Source: Symsagittifera roscoffensis
Lineage: Eukaryota > Xenacoelomorpha > Acoela > Convolutidae
Length of the DNA: 64,000 nucleotides
Direction: 5' to 3'
NCBI RefSeq assembly: GCF_963678635.1
Contig: NW_026971488.1
Span: forward strand, 28,878 to 92,877
The first letter of the stretch is position 1. Every line of letters starts with the position of its first letter. Positions 12,201 to 21,864 of this stretch are shown here, piece after piece. A program made the position numbers and the translations under genes. Below the pieces are notes generated by a model. The model searched no databases. It was not told the origin of the DNA and saw only the letters and a program-made list of their open reading frames with translations.

Positions 12201-13160
12201 CGTCAAATTTAGATGTTGCATGAACTTTTGGATATTTTAGAAGATAATCGGCTAATTTTTCAAATTAATTCTGTGTTAATTGGGAGTGTTGGAAATTGAT
12301 CATTGTCATGAATTTTTGTTGTTGTTCTGTATAGTGTGATATTTTGAATGTTGGTTTAAAATAAGGTGCTTTGTGAAATAGTCTGTATTCCTTTTGTCAT
12401 TATTTAGTATATTACTTAATGATAGTTCTTCATCGAGGATTGTTGAATGACATATATCTAGTAGTTGTAATATATTATTGACTCTGTATGCTACTTCTTT
12501 TGTGGGAGAAGTTGTTGCATTAGTTTCACAAAATCCTTAGAGTCCTAAAGGTAAGGTGATTTTGTATGGTGAATTGTTATATACATGTAGAGAAATAATA
12601 TCGGGGTTTGAGTTTTTCATGTATTTTATGGATGAAATTGTTATTCTAGAAAACTTGTGAATTGGTCTAAATTCAAAATCTGACATAAAGAGTTGTTGTC
12701 TGTTTTGATTTTTGTCATACTGGTGAATTTGTTTAATTGGAAATTCATAAATATAAGCTGAAAGTGGTTTAAGATGTTTTCTTTCTTTATTATAGATGGG
12801 GTAGAATTTTGAAAAGATTGGTGGTTGTTTGTTCATTCTTTGGAGGAATGTTGAAGTGGTGTTTTGCATTCGTGTACATTTATCTCTTATAATAATTTTA
12901 CTATCTAATATATTAATAGTTGGTATATACTTTGTGATGAATGGAACTCCAATAACATTGTATTCAGGAGTTTGTTTTGTTCCATTGTTTTAGTGGGACT
13001 AAGGAAAAGCTGGTTTTTTCCACAATTAGTTAGGGTTGAACCTTGTGCTGTTGCTAGTCTACTTGTTGTTTTTATGTGTGTTATTCTTGGGTGTAGGATT
13101 TTGATTTCATTCCAAGTTGGGATATTAATGATATTTGATTCTGCTCCAGATTCTATTAAA
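12201..13160 (-). pseudogene. Retropepsin-like protease and linker (element 1)
   Basis: The reverse complement of about 13155-12880 reads as a retroviral-type aspartic protease. A FLI-E-S-GAES motif stands where D(S/T)GA is expected, followed by NIINIPTW, and a later VIGVPFI-TKYIPTINIL flap/C-terminal part. The first catalytic residue therefore reads Glu rather than Asp in this copy. 12869-12537 is a 110-codon frame of linker between protease and RT. The protease frame overlaps the end of gag in a different frame, typical of gag-pol junctions, but here surrounded by stops. Confidence 0.6.
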
Positions 13161-16100
13161 AATCTATTTCAAGGCCTGGTGGTTGAAAATCTTTACATTT
13201 TGGACTTTCTAAAAGAAAGGAGATTGTCCAAATATTTTCTTTTATTGGTTCTTTTGGTGTGTTCTGGTAAATGTGATTTGTACTAGAACATGGTGTTTGT
13301 TCTTTTTCAGGTTGTTGTGATGTGGTTACTTCATTTACTATTTGTTCTATTGGTATGTTATTAATTTTAAGTCTAGTGTGATAATTTAAAAGTAATTCCA
13401 AATGATTTTCGTAAATTTGTGAATGAAAAGATTGTTCGTATGTAACAGATTCATAATCATTTTCAACTTCTTTCATGTTGACTAAAAGTGTGTTTTCAAT
13501 ATCACTGTCACTGTCTGTGGATTCAAAATTTATGTGATTTAATTGTAATTCAGTAGTCTCTGTGTTTTCAATACCAGGGGGGTCTGAATTTGTTTCATCA
13601 GTTGTTTGTACTTTCTTTATTTGTCTCTGATGTTTTGGTGTACTACTTCTATCTTTGATTTGAGAGTCTGGACAACGTGTGTTATTCCTATGACGTGATT
13701 GAGAGTAGTTTCTTTGTCTATTGTTATAGTTTAAAATCCTATTTTGTGAATTATCTATTTTGATAATTGTTATAATTGGATTTGTTGTTTGAATAATCTC
13801 GTGATTGATTATTATATTGCTGATTTCGATTATTTGAATAACTTCTGTTCCTACTGCTGGAATAATTTCTATATCTATTGTATGACGAGTTTCTGGATCT
13901 ATCATTTGAGTAGTGTCTATTCCTAGGATGTGAATGGGAACTGGTATCAAACCAATAATTCTGTCTGTTTGAGTTTGAATGTGAATAAATACTTCGATAA
14001 TGGTTATTTCTACTGTGTGATCGACTGTATCGATTTTGTGAGGAGCTTCGTGAATTTCTTTTATCTGGTGATCAACCTCTGTAGTTAGAATTATAAGGTG
14101 ATTGATTTCTTGAGTGGTGTGAGGTATTTGGTAGTGATTTTCCAGAGCTGTTGTTACTATGAATTTTTTAGTTTGGTAAATTTTGATCTTTCTTCTAGTA
14201 TTGATAGAATGATTCATTTGGTTCTTTGTACTTTTGTGGTTTATTTTGATTGTCTTGTTGTTTTTGTCTGCATTCAGCAATACAACCAATACAACTGCAT
14301 TCAGTTTGTGCAGGTCAACTAACACAAATTTCCGATGTCCGTATCTTCGGCAATAGTTACACCATTTTTTAAATGATGGTTTACCTTTAAAGTTTTGGTT
14401 TTTCTCATAAATATTCAAATTTTCAGTGATTTTTTCAGATAAATCTGTGTCTGAAGTATGTATATTTTTTATTTGTGTTGTTGTTGTTTGATTATTGTTA
14501 ACGTACTGCAATTTGAGATTTTCTGTTTGTTCTAGTTTCATAGTGATGTCCGCTTGTTCTAGTTAATCTATTAGTTTTCTAAAATCTAAATCTGGTTCTC
14601 GAATTGAGGAAGGATGTGATGCTCTCTTTTTAATTGCTATTTTTCGTAATTGAGGTGTTAGAGTCATCATTAAAATTTCTGTCATTTTTGTGTTTTTAAT
14701 AATCATCAGTGGTTAGTGAATATGCTTTTCGGACTAGTGTTTTGATCTTTACTGCTAATTGTTTGATAGTTTCATTTGGTAGTCTACGAATTTCATTGCA
14801 TAAAACTCTTTGATGTTGTTTGTTTCTTTCTGAATCAAACATTTTTGAAAATTCTTGTGTAAATCTTTTCCAATTTGATTTTGTTTTTATAGGTAAAACT
14901 GAAACAATTTTTGGGCTGCGCCATCAAGTGTGGTTTGTATTAATGCTGTGCGTCTGTGTATCCAATTCTGGTGAAGTGGCGTATTTGTGGGTTCAGGTCC
15001 TTAGTTTAAAATTAAATTTGCTGTGACTGCATTTAAGTAATCTTCTACATATATTCAGGATCTGTGCCAGTGAACACCATCAATGGCTTGTTTGATTGTA
15101 TAGATGATCCACCCATGAGGTATGAATTCATAGTCATCTGTAGTGATTCTACGGCATTTGGCATTTGTGAAAATTACGTGAGTTGACTTTTCGTGATTTC
15201 GTGTTGTTGAAAAATAATAGGGTAGTGGGATTTCATTTTGCATTTGTTTTGGTTAATAATAATCTGTGTTTACTTGGTTCTGCCTCTGCATTGGTTGATA
15301 CGATGCTGTATAGGTTGGGTTTTGCGCTTGCAATGGTTGGTGATTTTGTGTATTAGCTGGGTTTTGTGGATAAAAATTTGTATTTTGGGATGTTTGATTT
15401 GGTCGAGGTGGTTTTGCACGGTGTTCTTGTGTATATGGTGCAAAATATCTGGTTGACAATAATCATCATCATCTGATGATAGATAATTAGGTGTACATTA
15501 AGGTGTATTTTGTTTACTTTGGTTTTGTTCATTATTTTTACCTTGTTGGAAAAATGCATAATTTTCACTTTGGTCTTTTGAAATACGTGGGTAATCATGA
15601 GAATTTACTGTAGTTGTTTTTGGATGTCAAAAATTTGTGTTTTTGTTAAAAGAAAAGATTTTAAGTATGTGGGCGAAAAGATTTAGACGTTTGTGGTCTG
15701 TTTACATAACTATAATTATGTTCTGCAAAAATGTTTCTAGTGAATGTTCTTTGTTTTTGTATCGGTTTCATCATTGGTCTAAATGGTTGATAGCTCACGT
15801 GTGGGTATCTTGGTTCAATGGTGGGCTTAAACGTAGATTGTAGCGTTACCTGTGGTAAAATTGGGTTTTTCGGTCTTGGAGTTGTTAGATTTGGATGTAT
15901 TGGTGAAATACTTTGTTGTGCTGTTGTTACTACTGTGGTAATTACTTCTTCATTTGTGAGATGTAATGATGTTTGAATATCTTGTTGTGTGAGATTCCTA
16001 GTTCCATTTAGATTTTTTTGTTGTATAACAATTGAATCTAAGGTATTTTTTTGTGTTCTATCGGGTAGAAATGAATTTTAGTTTAAAGGTGTCGCATCAG

Positions 16101-17195
16101 TTGTGAGTGGGTATACCTTAATATAATTTTTGTGTATAGTTATTGTGCTAATGGCTTGACTTGAAATATCTGTTGGTATGTTAATAAATAATGTATGAGA
16201 CCACTCAGAGTCCCAAACATAATCTGAACTTTCTGCTATTGCTGTATCATCTGATGATTTTTGGGGTCTGAAATTCTTTCTTGTTCGTGAGATTAAATCA
16301 AGATTATATGTGAAATAATCTATGATAAACCATGCTAAGACTTTTTGCAAATCGTGTTTAACGTTTTGTGAAACGTCATTACTAGTTAAACTTTCACGGA
16401 TTATATTTAAATATTCGGAAAATATCGTGATTTCATGTCTTACAGTTGTATGTTTTCTGGGATTCTGGTTTTTCTAATATTCTAATTAATCGAAATCCTT
16501 CGTTAGTAAATATTGAATTTGCTCTTTGTGAATTTTGGTGTTGTATTTTTTTAATATATTTTGTGAATACTTTTGAAATTTCTATATCAACGTCATCTGT
16601 TTGAAGTAGATACTTACCATGAAATGTACTTGGGCTCTCAATTCTATGGTATATTTTCCGTACTGTTGTGATGGTTTAGAAATTCTTTTGAGGTAGTGGT
16701 CGACAATTTGTCTTTTAATTTTTACTTCTGGAAATTCTGCTCTGCATGGGCTAATTCCTTTTTCAAATAATTTTGCTATTAAATTTTGACAAAATTTTGT
16801 TTGTCCTTTATCATCAGTGAGGGAAGTGATGATGAATGGGAGGATGGAGCTTTCATCTTCACTTTCTTCATTTGTTTTCATTTTTGTGCTTTATGACTGT
16901 CAATTTGTAATTTTCTATGTGTTTTATTGGTTGATTCCAATTGTATAGTCGTACTGGTTTGTTTTTGTATGTTTTTTTTTATTCTTCTTTTTCCTTGTAA
17001 TGATGAGTGTGGTGTGGTATCTGAGTCAGAAAAATTTAATGTATCTTTAACTGTGTAGTTCTTATTTATTGATTCTTTTAATTTACAAAGTTCTTGTAAA
17101 TGACTTGAGTAGTAGATGTTGGAGCTGAAGTGGGGGGGGGGGTCCCCTGCGGACCCACATGTATTAAGATAGGGAATAGAGCATCCGGTCTGCAA
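13161..17195 (-). pseudogene. Gag remnant with capsid and zinc knuckle (element 1)
   Basis: From high to low coordinates there are fragmented frames with stops. Those at 17195-15250 are Ser/Asn/Gln-rich and not recognisable. About 15240-14600 is a capsid-like helical region (DGVHWHRS; WKRFTQEFSKMFDSE; LPNETIKQLAVKIKTLVRKAYSL). 14541-13156 is a long frame containing a CNYCRRYGH zinc-knuckle-like segment (about 14355-14325) followed by low-complexity Ile/Thr/His/Gln repeats. Gag packages the element RNA; the CCHC-type knuckle is the nucleocapsid signature. Its last Cys lies across a frame change. Identity rests on position upstream of protease plus these motifs. Confidence 0.6.
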
Positions 17196-17248
17196 GCTAT
17201 GTATTAAGATTGGGTATAGAGTCTACAATGTATTAAGATAGGGAATAC
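17159..17248 (+). repeat. Three short direct repeats (TGTATTAAGATAGGGAATA)
   Basis: The motif ATGTATTAAGAT(A/T)GGG(A/T)ATA occurs at 17159, 17199 and 17228, separated by 40 and 29 bp. The same ~20-base motif recurs at 23431 and, inverted, inside the ~450-bp repeats at about 22425 and 22875. A run of twelve G (17131-17142) lies just upstream. These repeats fall at the right-hand edge of element 1. Confidence 0.7.
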
Positions 17249-19040
17249 CGATGGTAAATTTTTATGGTTTGTGTGATGGTAAGATAATGGTGAGAAAAAT
17301 GTAATTTTTTTGGTTTTTGTGTGGAAATGTTTATTTTTTTTTTGCAAAGTTTTTGGTGCGTGTTATCTAATTGGGAACAATTAATTGTTAATTACATGTA
17401 GATTGTAGAATTAAGATTATGTATATAGTTTTTTGGTGTATGGTAAGTCAATGGTAAGAGTTTTTGTGCAAAAACTTGGAATTTTTATCAAAAAAAATGA
17501 AAATTTTTTCAAAAAAATTCAAAACACGATGATATTAGCTATTATTTAACCTAATTTATTAGATAATCTTATTTCTATCTACTTGAAAAATGCTGAAAAC
17601 TACTAAAGTTTCAAAAAAATTCAAATTTTTCGAGAAAATATTGCAAAAATTTCAAGTATTTGGAAAAAATTGCAAAAATTTCAAGTATTTGGAAAAAATT
17701 GCAAAAATCTCATAATTTTGGCTAATGTATTGTTGCTTTTGATCTAATTTTAAACATACTTTTACGTATAGATTTTAAAAATAAGCTAAGACTGTATTTT
17801 AATTGGCATTATGTTGAGACAATGATACAAAATTTTGAATAAAAAAATGACTTTTTCCACAATTTTTTCTCAAATTATTGAAATACAATGAAGTTTACCT
17901 TAATTTGAGCAAAATATTTGGTTATACAATGCTCTAACTTCTGAAAAGAAGATTCATAGTAGCAGAATCAATATTGAAACTTCCGGAAAACAGTGAAATC
18001 AGTCGTAATTTTTGAGAAAGTAAAATGAAAATTAATCAAATTTCCATGAAATTTTCCATTACGAACCTTTTGTTTTGGTTTTTAACCGTTTTTTTTTGTC
18101 CAGTTCAGAGATTATTTTTAGGAATCTCAGTTCAAATGAACATTAAGGGCAATTATCTATGAAATTTCTAAATCAAACTCCATGATTCAACTCCTCCTCA
18201 TTTTTTTCTCATTGAATTACCCAAACTTGTGAGAAATTTTTTAAATTAAAAATTAGAAATTTCAGATTATTGATAAAAAATGAACAGTTTATTGCTAAAA
18301 TTGTTTAAAATGGGATAAAGGTTTCTTAGCAAAAACATGTATTAAAACATGTATTAAACAGAAAGCAAGAATAACTTTAAAACATGGAAAAACTCTACGG
18401 AAAATCTTGAAAGTTATGTTGCAGAAGCAACAGAGAGATAATCATCAGTTATGAAGAAGTTTTTGTAGAATTTGAGCCAATATCGAATAAATTTTTAAGA
18501 AAATTTTTTTCCAGGTCATTTATCAATTTTTTTTCTGAAATCATCAAAAAAAAACAATAGAAAACATAATTCTTAATAATTCAAACCACATTATCTGCTT
18601 AAAAAGATTTTTTCTCCATGAACACTTTTACCAGCACTAAACAAGGAAAAATTTAAAATAGTAACTACAAAAAACCTTTCAATTAGTTGATGTTTTCCAA
18701 ATATCCAAGTTTTACAATTTTTAGGCGCATACTTAAATACTCATTAGCAAATGTGATGCACTCTACTACAAACTTATCACAAAAAAGTCTCCGCAAGCTT
18801 GCAACCAAGGGAGTTTTTACTGTTGATTAAATGTTTTCGGATCGAGTTCCATGGAAAGCTTCACGACGATTTGAACTCGATTTTTGCTGTCTTTAACATC
18901 AATCAAAACTGTTGAATAAAAAAATAAATGACAGTTCAGGTAATGTAATGAAAACACTGTATAATTTCTGACTAGATTTGTTACAATTGCTCAGACCTTT
19001 CAGATTCAGTAAAAACTAATAATCATAGTATTTTCTATGT
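17249..19040. other. AT-rich intergenic DNA with a 29-bp tandem repeat
   Basis: No gene is evident. At 17641-17720 a unit starting TTGCAAAAATTTCAAGTATT is repeated two and a half times at a 29-bp period. On the minus strand, 18912-18827 reads as a short open segment preceded by a pyrimidine-rich AG and ending in a stop. It might be a terminal exon of the zinc-finger gene, but its phase does not match the only obvious donor. Confidence 0.5.
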
Positions 19041-19046
19041 TTTTTT

Positions 19047-19292
19047 TTAAATTAAAAATTTTACCATCTCCTGAAGTGTGTTTGGAGACTGCTGAGCACA
19101 TAATTTAACATTATGCTGAAAATGCTTCTTCTTGAAATGATTAGCGAGTTCCTCGCTGGTATAAGTATAAAAATTACAGTTAGAACACTTCAAAACACCA
19201 CATGTTCTACGATGTCTTGATGTATCTTTGTGAGTGTATTCCCTGCCACATTCAAGACATGCATCTCTTTTGTTTCTATTGAGTGACGGCAT
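19047..19292 (-). CDS. Small two-zinc-finger protein (or first coding exon)
   Basis: The minus-strand ATG at 19292 opens an 81-codon frame. Residues about 13-32 form a C2HC-like finger (C-x2-C-x11-H-x3-C, CLECGREYTHKDTSRHRRTC). Residues about 36-57 form a C2H2 finger (C-x2-C-x12-H-x4-H, CSNCNFY...NHFKKKH). Such fingers usually bind DNA, RNA or protein. The frame runs out after QEMVKFLI; a splice donor (GAGATG then GTAAAA) at 19065/19064 suggests that only the first 76 codons are coding and that a further exon may follow. The region upstream on the minus strand contains the 54-bp CCAAT array. No family name is recognised. Confidence 0.5.
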   Translation of the reverse strand: MPSLNRNKRDACLECGREYTHKDTSRHRRTCGVLKCSNCNFYTYTSEELANHFKKKHFQHNVKLCAQQSPNTLQEMVKFLI

Positions 19293-19508
19293 CTCAATAG
19301 TAATGAAAAATTAAATGGGAGATTTAAAATTTACCAAATTTTTAGATAAGGTGAGTTGAATAGCCTCAAAAAAAGAATAAAAGTAAATAAAAACAGCAAA
19401 CTTATTAACCAATTGTTTTTAACGAGAAATAAAATCAGAATGGATATGCTATTTAGCCTAGCTGAAATAAAAATCATCCAGTCTAACCATGGAGTTTTTA
19501 AAAGTATC

Positions 19509-19793
19509 AACCAATCAGAATCGAGCATTTATTACAAGGAAACTTTTATATTTTCTGATATCAACCAATCAGAATCGAGCTTCAATAGTCATGTAATTTT
19601 CAACAAATTCAATGTCCACCAATCAGAATTGAGCTTCAAAAGTCATGTAATTTTCAACAAATTCAATGTCAACCTATCAGAATTGAGCTTCAAAGGTCAT
19701 AAAATTTTCAAGAAATTTAATGTCAACCAATCAGAGTTGAGCTCTTCTTCTCATGAATTTTTCAACAATTTCTTTAAAATTTGTAGATTTTGA
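19509..19793 (-). repeat. 54-bp tandem array carrying CCAAT boxes
   Basis: The core CCAATCAGAATCGAGC (with changes) occurs at 19511, 19565, 19619, 19673 (CCTATCAG) and 19727, exactly 54 bp apart. A sixth CCAATCAGAA lies at 19827. In minus orientation each intact copy reads CTGATTGG, the classical NF-Y/CCAAT-box form, and the array begins about 220 bp upstream of the minus-strand zinc-finger ATG. Because 54 is divisible by three, the plus strand is open across the array as an 18-residue repeat (NQSELSF...FNKF), giving a 145-codon frame from 19356 with no upstream ATG. I favour a promoter minisatellite over a coding repeat, but cannot exclude the latter. Confidence 0.65.
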
Positions 19794-20067
19794 GGATACT
19801 TTCACTGACATTATTTGTGTTAATAACCAATCAGAATGAAGTAATCACAGATTTTAAAAAACGTTGTAGATCAGAACCAGACTAAGACTATGTTTATGAA
19901 ACGTCTTAATCAATAAATTTTATCGAATTTTTCCAACATAACCAAGATTTGAAGTTTGATACCCTATTGGGATAAATGAGGTTTCTTGTCTAGTTTATAT
20001 TGTTTTTTTTCGATATTCAATTCAAATTTTGAACTTTCGATCAAAATTTTTTCGATTTGTGCTATTT

Positions 20068-20932
20068 CTAACCAGTGAAAAAAGAAATTACCAAAATATA
20101 CGTTTGTATCGTTTTCTTTTTGGTATTTTGCAGTATAAACAACCGGAAGTCTATTAAATTTGGATAAACGATCAAAAGATATTCTGACAAATCTGGATTT
20201 TGTATTTGTACCAAATGTAAAACAGTAATCGAATTGATGTTCCTTATCTCCAATTTCTGTTTCATAGGCTCTTCCATTGTTTTGTTTTTATTGATCGACC
20301 ACTCAATCTGAGTTAACTCTTCTAATTAAAAACATTGTTGATAAATCTGACAGTACTCTTCTTTTTTGTAATCTCCTCTCCATCTTTTTAACAAAACTAT
20401 TGAACTTTCTGTGTTTCTATACAAGTTAAAACTAAAACAATCTCCATCAACTTCATCTGTCCACCACTCTTGTAGTTTTTTGTAGTAGTTCAATTTTAAA
20501 ATGCTTCAAGTCTTCATTTTCCTTTGGAGTGAAGAGTCGAATCTGAATGTAGGGTGGCTTGTTCACGTTGTACTTCTTGATTGTGACACACACCCTCCTC
20601 ATGTTGTACGTTGCTATTTCATAAACTCTATTACAGATGACGAGCTCCTGATCCATGGTGGATTCTCTGCCAGATTTGGCTTCATATATAGGTGGGAGTC
20701 CAAGATTTTCAGCATCGTGAATAACATTATTCCGTATTGCGGATATTGCTTCGCCTTCTTTTGCACTAAGATAGACTTGTTGAGACTTTTCAAATTGTCC
20801 CAAATCATTTATTTTTAATAGTTGAAAGCACGTTTCCAAGCATATTTTCCCCTTGTAGGATTTTTGGAACCAAACAAATCTCCCAATTCTTTTTTGATTT
20901 TTTTCAAAATTCAATATAGTTGGGACTGTCAA
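20068..20932 (-). pseudogene. PC4-like coding remnant, frameshifted
   Basis: The minus strand is coding-like throughout but needs two frame changes and one stop bypass. 20932-20480 reads RFVWFQKSYKGKICLET...LSAKEGEAI, reminiscent of the PC4/p15 transcriptional coactivator fold (ssDNA-binding beta sheet followed by a helix). Then, one base out of frame, 20490-20320 reads NYYKKLQEWWTDEVDGDCF...LLKRWRGDYKKEEY, ending at TAA. The frame stays open beyond the TAA. Another shift near 20265 gives AYETEIGDKEHQFDYCFTFG...NDTNVYF, to a GTAATT at about 20092. It is either a pseudogene or a gene with undetected introns. There is no in-frame ATG at the 5' end. The PC4 link is tentative. Confidence 0.4.
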
Positions 20933-21042
20933 CTTTTCTCGAGTACATTTTGAAGAACAAACTGATCAGATGAGGAGAAATGAGAGAAATGAATTTGAGA
21001 TTAAATGAAAATGGAAGTAAGCAGTATGAGTTATCGCCATTT

Positions 21043-21088
21043 CCATATATGGAAGTAGTACCAAATATGGAAGGATTTCCCTATGTGG
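21043..21088. promoter_or_regulatory. Three CArG-type boxes at 18-bp spacing
   Basis: CCATATATGG (21043-21052) and CCAAATATGG (21061-21070) both match the SRF/MADS CArG consensus CC(A/T)6GG. CCCTATGTGG (21079-21088) is a degenerate third copy. The starts are exactly 18 bp apart, and the bases after each box (GGAAG) repeat too, so this is an 18-bp tandem array. It lies between the 5' end of the minus-strand PC4-like remnant (20932) and the plus-strand ORF (21154), in promoter position for both. Confidence 0.6.
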
Positions 21089-21112
21089 AAGCTGCGTAGG
21101 CGTTACTACTAC

Positions 21113-21119
21113 TATATAA
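21113..21119 (+). promoter_or_regulatory. TATA-like box
   Basis: TATATAA lies 35 bp upstream of the ATG at 21154 and 25 bp downstream of the CArG array. If used, transcription would start about 21143, leaving a very short leader. Confidence 0.4.
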
Positions 21120-21153
21120 CTCTGCAAAAATCATTTTCCCCAATGCAGCTGCT

Positions 21154-21657
21154 ATGTGTCAAGCTCTTCCCAGCTTTTATTCAGATTATAAAAGTAAATC
21201 ATTGTTTGTTTCTGTTTCCAACAATTTTTACAAAAAATACATAGTAACCCAAGATTTTTGCGTCTCTACTCACAATTCTTTCTGTTCCTTGGGAAATTGC
21301 AAATTTCATATAATTGTAATTGGAACATCTCTTAGCCAAATTCTTCAGAGATTAGACAAACATCAATACATATATCAAGAAATTGATTGTCTTTACACTT
21401 TGTACAAGCATTTCACATCAAGTGGGGAAGTCTTCAATCAGCTTAGTTGTAGAGTTCAGCATAATTTACGATGGAGAGGAGCAGAAAAAGCACCAAGCGT
21501 ATCAAGGAAACGACTTGTTCGGAAAAAGTTCAAAAAATATTATCTAAGTTCTAATTTTTTTGGATCAACTCTTGGACCCAAACTCTTGAATCAACTTTTT
21601 TGGAAACGATTCGAAACGTTCAAAACTCAAAGTATGAATCTGGTTTGTTCAAAATAA
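21154..21657 (+). CDS. Orphan protein of 167 residues
   Basis: An intact ATG-to-TAA frame on the plus strand, one of the longest ATG-started frames outside the GATA gene and the retroelements. The predicted protein is basic, with scattered cysteines in the first 70 residues, a WRG followed by a Lys/Arg-rich block at residues about 110-130 (RKRLVRKKFKKYY), and a WKRFETFK segment near the end. No signal peptide or membrane segment is clear. I recognise no family. A TATA-like box and a CArG array directly upstream favour a real gene. The opposing neighbour is the PC4-like remnant. It could also be a fortuitous ORF or an ORF of an unrecognised mobile element. Confidence 0.4.
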   Translation: MCQALPSFYSDYKSKSLFVSVSNNFYKKYIVTQDFCVSTHNSFCSLGNCKFHIIVIGTSLSQILQRLDKHQYIYQEIDCLYTLYKHFTSSGEVFNQLSCRVQHNLRWRGAEKAPSVSRKRLVRKKFKKYYLSSNFFGSTLGPKLLNQLFWKRFETFKTQSMNLVCSK

Positions 21658-21864
21658 TTGATTGTTTGATTGATGGTTATGGTTCTGTAAATAGTGAGCG
21701 TGTCAGTTTTTCTATTAAATTTTGATTATTTCTTTATAAAAATCGAGTCAAGGTTAATTAAATTTCAATTCAACTGCTTTTCAACGAATAAATGTCTGTT
21801 AGTTTTTTACCAGATGCAAAAAAATCAATCATTTATAACAAATATTCCTATTTTATAGAAAATT

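Larger units (their letters stand above)
841..17240 (-). mobile_element. Decayed env-bearing Ty3/gypsy retroelement (element 1)
   Basis: On the minus strand, from high to low coordinates, this region shows gag with a zinc knuckle, retropepsin, reverse transcriptase, RNase H, integrase with a GPY/F-type C-terminal module, and then an env-like glycoprotein region. The PR-RT-RH-INT order is that of Ty3/gypsy (Metaviridae-like) elements. All coding parts carry stops and frameshifts, so it is a dead copy. No LTR pair was found: either the ends are diverged or truncated, or they lie outside what I can align by eye. The left boundary rests only on base composition; the right boundary is set by the end of gag-like sequence. 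Confidence 0.7.

Noticed and set aside
9600-14600. Frequent in-frame TAA and TGA at positions where Gln or Trp would fit, suggesting a variant genetic code
   Set aside because: Other stops in the same element fall where Arg, Gly, Tyr or Lys are expected, frameshifts are also present, and the GATA and PH genes use TGG for Trp and normal stops. Decay by point mutation explains it.
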